8,654 nucleotides of DNA from assembly GCA_024640585.1 (NCBI GenBank), contig JAHEEQ010000034.1, positions 21,911 through 30,564 on the forward strand. Direction: 5' to 3'. The translations under genes and the position numbers were made by a program. Numbering within the stretch: the first letter of the stretch is position 1; the number at the start of each line of letters is the position of its first letter. Origin of the DNA: Micrococcales bacterium (GTDB lineage Bacteria > Actinomycetota > Actinomycetes > S36-B12 > UBA5976). The notes beneath the pieces were generated by a model. The model was given only the letters and a program-made list of their open reading frames with translations. It made no database searches and was not told the DNA's origin. Of this stretch, positions 5,943 through 8,654 are shown in pieces.

Positions 5943-8531
5943 TTAATTGTTTTCCTGGCTAGGTTCAATCAACTGTCCAGGTTTAAGGGTCCTTGGGATC
6001 TTTTTACCCTCACCGTAGGTGAGCATCAAAGAAATTTGCTTTAGCGGGGCGTCGCTAACACTTACATGTAATGGTCTATTTCTTCCGTAATAGTAAAGAC
6101 GATCAAAGGTCGTGTTGCTTGCGATCCAATTAGCAACTTCAAGCATGTCTTCATCTTCGATATAGAAATCAACAGCTGCCCCTAGCCGATCACAAATTGG
6201 ATTTCCGAGCCGATTGCATTCATGGCCGCTGTGTTGGTCGAGCTTTGGGGCAATGTTTGAATCAATCTTCTTTGCGAGTTCGGATGAGCTAAATCCGTAT
6301 GTCAAGACGATTGATCCAAAGTAATCAATGACAGGATCTAAGACTTCCAAAGCTAGTCTTGAAAGTGCGTTGTAGGTTTTTGGATTGAGGGGGACATTAC
6401 TGACACCAAGCCGCTTTTGTGTTTGTCCGCATTCAACGAAGTCGCGATACTTAAAGTTGGCTCCACAGAAGTCATCCAGTGAAGGAATTGACTCTGAAGG
6501 CGTTAGCTCAAATCCTGAAATAGAGAGCCGTCTAGTTTCAAGTTGATTTGTTAGTTCTTCAAATCCAGGTCCAAACGATGTCACGTCTATCAAACCTGTA
6601 CTTTCTAGGGACTCATCGAATGCAAGTTGCTCAGCATAGCCATCCGTGTCTTCATTCATGTACCTGCTCTTTCTGTATAAAACCGTAGAAGGGTACTGAA
6701 GAGAGCCGTACTCAAATTCGTCATACTCTTGCTTTCGCAAGTTAATTTTGACTCTCCGCTTGAGAAGCGGAAGAGGGGTTGTATCAAAGTTTTCGAACTC
6801 TAAAAATGTCAGTTTCCCTGAGCCAATGTGAATCTTGACAAGATGCACTTCACTCATTGAGTCCCAAACGATAAGACCGCAAGTTACGTATGCTCTGAGC
6901 AAAACCGGAAGCCTTTCCAGGAGACTTATGTGGAAATGCAACGCTTGATTTGTATCAAGCCATCCAAGTCCCTCTTCAGACGCTTGATCGCATGCAGACA
7001 AAATTTCAGAGGGGTTGGCTGCTCTCATGATTAGCTGGAGTCCTGCGGTTTGCGCAGTCTTGTAATCATTGAAAAAGTACTTTATGTCACGCTGAAGTCT
7101 TGCTTCTAAATTTCTGTATGTCGGCCTTTTTTCAAACTGTTGAGCAGCCAAGTACAAAAGCAATTCGTCAGCTCTTTCAGTCGAAGCTGCTTCAAGTAGC
7201 GAATGGTCGAAATGTGTTTGCAGAAGTCTGAGTGCTCGGGAGTATCGATCGGTCTTTGCTAGTAACTCATCAAGAAAGCTAACCTCAATAGGCTCGGGAT
7301 AACGTCCTAAATCTAACGATAAGGTCCATAGCCTGTGAAGTACTTCAGAGGCTTCCTGAAACTGCCGTTCAGTTTTAGTTAAACGGGGGATTCTTGTTCT
7401 TGGAGTTCTAGCCTCTTTAACCCTTAGGAGTCTGGCAGTCAGCAATCTTTCAGTGAAATCAGTGCTTCTAAATCTCTTGGCGTTGAAATTTTGCTCTGCA
7501 TCCTTGTCTGCAAAAATTAGTGCTACACCTGGGCCTGCCATGAACACTTGCTGCCCAAGTGCATGCTCAAGATAGTCTTTGAGTTCACCCTGGGAAAAGT
7601 ATTTTTGGAAGGTGTTTCGTGAAGTTAAAAAGCCATCGCGAAATGGTTTTCCTGGCTGTTCAGGTCCGTACAACATCACTGAAACAGCAAGAACTTTGTT
7701 TGCTAAAGAAAATGCTTTTTGAATCGCTTCAACTCGTTCTGCTGAATCTTCGATCACATTAACCACGAAACCTAAATTAACGACATCAGCAGATTGAATT
7801 TCGTTTTCAGGTGCGTAGTGAGGGTCCCACCCTCCGACAGAAATTCCAGCATCCTTAAGTGCCGACATGTCTGTTCCTCGACCACAGCCATAGTCAAAGA
7901 AGGAACTCTCGGAGGACAAAAGTCCGTGCTTGATGAGGATCTGAACTGGAGCGGAAAGTGTTGCCCTGTTCAGTGCAGTAAGGTGACGTTGAACTTTGTC
8001 AGATCTCGATTCATTCTCAGTTTGTTCAATATCATGAGAATTTCCAAGAGGAGTAAAGCCTGTCGAGGAAAGACTGTAGCCTTTTCCCGCGACGAGTTGC
8101 AGCCAATTTTTCCTAAATCCAATTGTTCGAGTGTTATCGAATAAACCTAACTCTTCTGCCTCAGCTGTGAGCCTTTGCCATTCTTCGCGCCTTGGGTAAT
8201 TTGATGTAACTAGTAGTTCTTTCCTGTGAAGAATCGGTGGATTGAGCGATGTTCGATATGTTCTATAGGTTGGTGTGTCTGATGAGGGTTCTATGACCCA
8301 GCTACCTAATAAAGTTGGAAAAGCTGATTCCTCGAATGGCTCGTACTCAAGAAGCGAGATTTTTCCTGAGCGAAGATTAAGCTTAACTACATTTATTGCA
8401 GAAGATCTTTCTTCAGGTATGCATTTAAATGCAGCGTTTATTAAAGCTTGGTGTGCCTCTTCTTGCACTGTTTCAATGGCAGAAACATGCAGGTACAGAT
8501 CGTCAAAAACACGCTTCCCAATAAGTGTCAT
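5943..8531 (-). CDS. DNA phosphorothioation-associated putative methyltransferase with duplicated module and M15-like C-terminal domain
   Basis: This protein has 862 residues. A class I SAM-methyltransferase core shows motif I FFDYGCGRGTD (211-221) and the block VVNLGFVVNVIED (250-262), which resembles the putative methyltransferase family found in dnd loci. An N-terminal module (about 47-162) reappears at about 562-679, and residues about 380-530 look mainly helical. The C-terminus (about 690-830) resembles M15 peptidases: a helix-strand region ending YFGSIVLTYGFSS, then SGH at 768-770, GAAVDF (784-789) and RPLHVSVS (819-826). Candidate metal ligands are H770, D788 and H822. The true substrate is unknown. 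No catalytic DPPY/NPPY-type DNA methylation motif is evident, so DNA methylation is not shown. The ATG overlaps the upstream stop (ATGA) and follows AAGGG (8539-8543). Confidence 0.85.
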   Translation of the reverse strand: MTLIGKRVFDDLYLHVSAIETVQEEAHQALINAAFKCIPEERSSAINVVKLNLRSGKISLLEYEPFEESAFPTLLGSWVIEPSSDTPTYRTYRTSLNPPILHRKELLVTSNYPRREEWQRLTAEAEELGLFDNTRTIGFRKNWLQLVAGKGYSLSSTGFTPLGNSHDIEQTENESRSDKVQRHLTALNRATLSAPVQILIKHGLLSSESSFFDYGCGRGTDMSALKDAGISVGGWDPHYAPENEIQSADVVNLGFVVNVIEDSAERVEAIQKAFSLANKVLAVSVMLYGPEQPGKPFRDGFLTSRNTFQKYFSQGELKDYLEHALGQQVFMAGPGVALIFADKDAEQNFNAKRFRSTDFTERLLTARLLRVKEARTPRTRIPRLTKTERQFQEASEVLHRLWTLSLDLGRYPEPIEVSFLDELLAKTDRYSRALRLLQTHFDHSLLEAASTERADELLLYLAAQQFEKRPTYRNLEARLQRDIKYFFNDYKTAQTAGLQLIMRAANPSEILSACDQASEEGLGWLDTNQALHFHISLLERLPVLLRAYVTCGLIVWDSMSEVHLVKIHIGSGKLTFLEFENFDTTPLPLLKRRVKINLRKQEYDEFEYGSLQYPSTVLYRKSRYMNEDTDGYAEQLAFDESLESTGLIDVTSFGPGFEELTNQLETRRLSISGFELTPSESIPSLDDFCGANFKYRDFVECGQTQKRLGVSNVPLNPKTYNALSRLALEVLDPVIDYFGSIVLTYGFSSSELAKKIDSNIAPKLDQHSGHECNRLGNPICDRLGAAVDFYIEDEDMLEVANWIASNTTFDRLYYYGRNRPLHVSVSDAPLKQISLMLTYGEGKKIPRTLKPGQLIEPSQENN
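6042..6464 (-). other. M15-peptidase-like C-terminal domain region of the methyltransferase protein
   Basis: Residues about 690-830 have the order of elements typical of D-Ala-D-Ala carboxypeptidase-type (M15) metallohydrolases: NPKTYNALSRLALEVLDPVI, then YGFSS, SGH, GxAxD (784-788), FDRLYYYG (809-816) and LHVSV (821-825). Between SGH and GxAxD there is an insertion of 13 residues, longer than the usual SxHxxGxAxD spacing. Where many relatives have a catalytic Glu near the FDxLIYE strand, this protein has Tyr815. The comparison is from memory of the family pattern, not a computed alignment. Confidence 0.6.
6495..6848 (-). repeat. Internal module copy 2 of the methyltransferase protein (residues about 562-679)
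   Basis: Motifs parallel to copy 1 are HLVKIHIGSGKLTFLEFENF, then LYRKSRYM, then STGLID and a closing LSISGFELTPS. The module length (about 118 residues) is nearly the same as copy 1 (about 116). This copy directly precedes the M15-like domain, suggesting that each module is an accessory or recognition part serving the domain after it. Confidence 0.65.
8046..8393 (-). repeat. Internal module copy 1 of the methyltransferase protein (residues about 47-162)
   Basis: This module has the pattern VVKLNLRSGKISLLEYEPF, then LHRKELLV, then ELGLFD and a closing YSLSSTGFTPL. The same order of motifs returns in copy 2 about 515 residues later. It is diverged at protein level, so the duplication is old. 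Here the module directly precedes the methyltransferase core. Confidence 0.65.
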
Positions 8532-8654
8532 TCATAGACCCTTATGGCCTTTTGAATTTCATCTTTTACTTTCAATCTGAGGTCTTTGGGTGAGAGAACT
8601 TCAACTGATGAACCGTACTTTAGTAAATCTCCGATGAGTTCACGTTCATCAGAG
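8528..8654 (-). CDS. Probable WYL-domain transcriptional regulator, C-terminal fragment
   Basis: The last 41 codons of a gene run in from the right edge in the frame ending TGA at 8530-8528. The tail reads ELIGDLLKYGSSVEVLSPKD followed by LRLKVKDEIQKAIRVYE. The pattern 'L..YG..VEVLSP..LR..V..E...A...Y' is typical of the C-terminal extension that follows WYL domains. WYL proteins are usually HTH transcription factors that bind ligands or nucleic acid and are common in phage-defence loci. The stop overlaps the methyltransferase ATG (ATGA), so the two are co-transcribed and probably translationally coupled. The HTH and the WYL core lie outside the window, so the call rests on a short tail. Confidence 0.7.
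   Translation of the reverse strand, partial: SDERELIGDLLKYGSSVEVLSPKDLRLKVKDEIQKAIRVYE
8539..8543 (-). promoter_or_regulatory. Ribosome binding site of the methyltransferase gene
   Basis: The minus strand reads AAGGG, seven bases before the ATG at 8531, inside the last codons of the upstream regulator. It supports the 8531 start over other ATGs nearby. Confidence 0.6.

Noticed and set aside
7794..8580. Plus-strand open frames of 116 and 101 codons opposite the methyltransferase start
   Set aside because: They lie antisense to a long, well-supported gene, and their sequences show no recognisable domain or ribosome site.

Overview
The window is part of a DNA phosphorothioation (PT) locus: the Dnd modification system, which replaces a non-bridging backbone oxygen with sulfur, next to the end of its restriction partner DptFGH. 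Gene content, compact operon layout and moderate, slightly AT-rich composition suggest a bacterium, most likely a gammaproteobacterium. I cannot name a genus. There are no RNA genes, CRISPR arrays or insertion sequences, and no gene-free stretch longer than 78 bp.

Layout, left to right. Bases 1-883 (+) are the C-terminal end of a large HerA/FtsK-like P-loop ATPase, best read as DptH. Its stop lies 20 bp from the stop of the oppositely oriented dndE, with only a weak imperfect inverted repeat between them. From 904 to 5864 (-), in the order of transcription, come dndB, dndC, dndD and dndE. They are tightly packed: a 4-bp gap between dndB and dndC, then two 4-bp ATGA stop/start overlaps. A 78-bp region (5865-5942) holds the putative dndB promoter and several inverted repeats that look like operators. 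Upstream of it is an 862-codon gene for a PT-associated putative methyltransferase (5943-8531, -). Its start overlaps, again as ATGA, the stop of a gene that continues off the right edge and whose tail resembles a WYL-domain regulator.

How the genes work together. By family knowledge, DndC (PP-loop/PAPS-reductase-like, Cys-rich), DndD (SMC/Rad50-like ATPase) and DndE (small DNA-binding protein) install the sulfur, while DndB represses the operon. DptH, with DptF and DptG presumably to the left, restricts unmodified DNA. No dndA cysteine desulfurase is visible, so a desulfurase elsewhere (IscS type) probably supplies sulfur.

The least ordinary item is the methyltransferase-like protein. It appears to contain a module of about 116 residues twice. 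One copy precedes a class I methyltransferase core. The other precedes a C-terminal region resembling M15 (D-Ala-D-Ala carboxypeptidase-type) metallohydrolases, in which a usual catalytic acid seems to be missing. The regulatory spacer before dndB is the second item of interest: a perfect 12-bp palindrome covers the dndB start codon, and two further inverted repeats surround the putative promoter.
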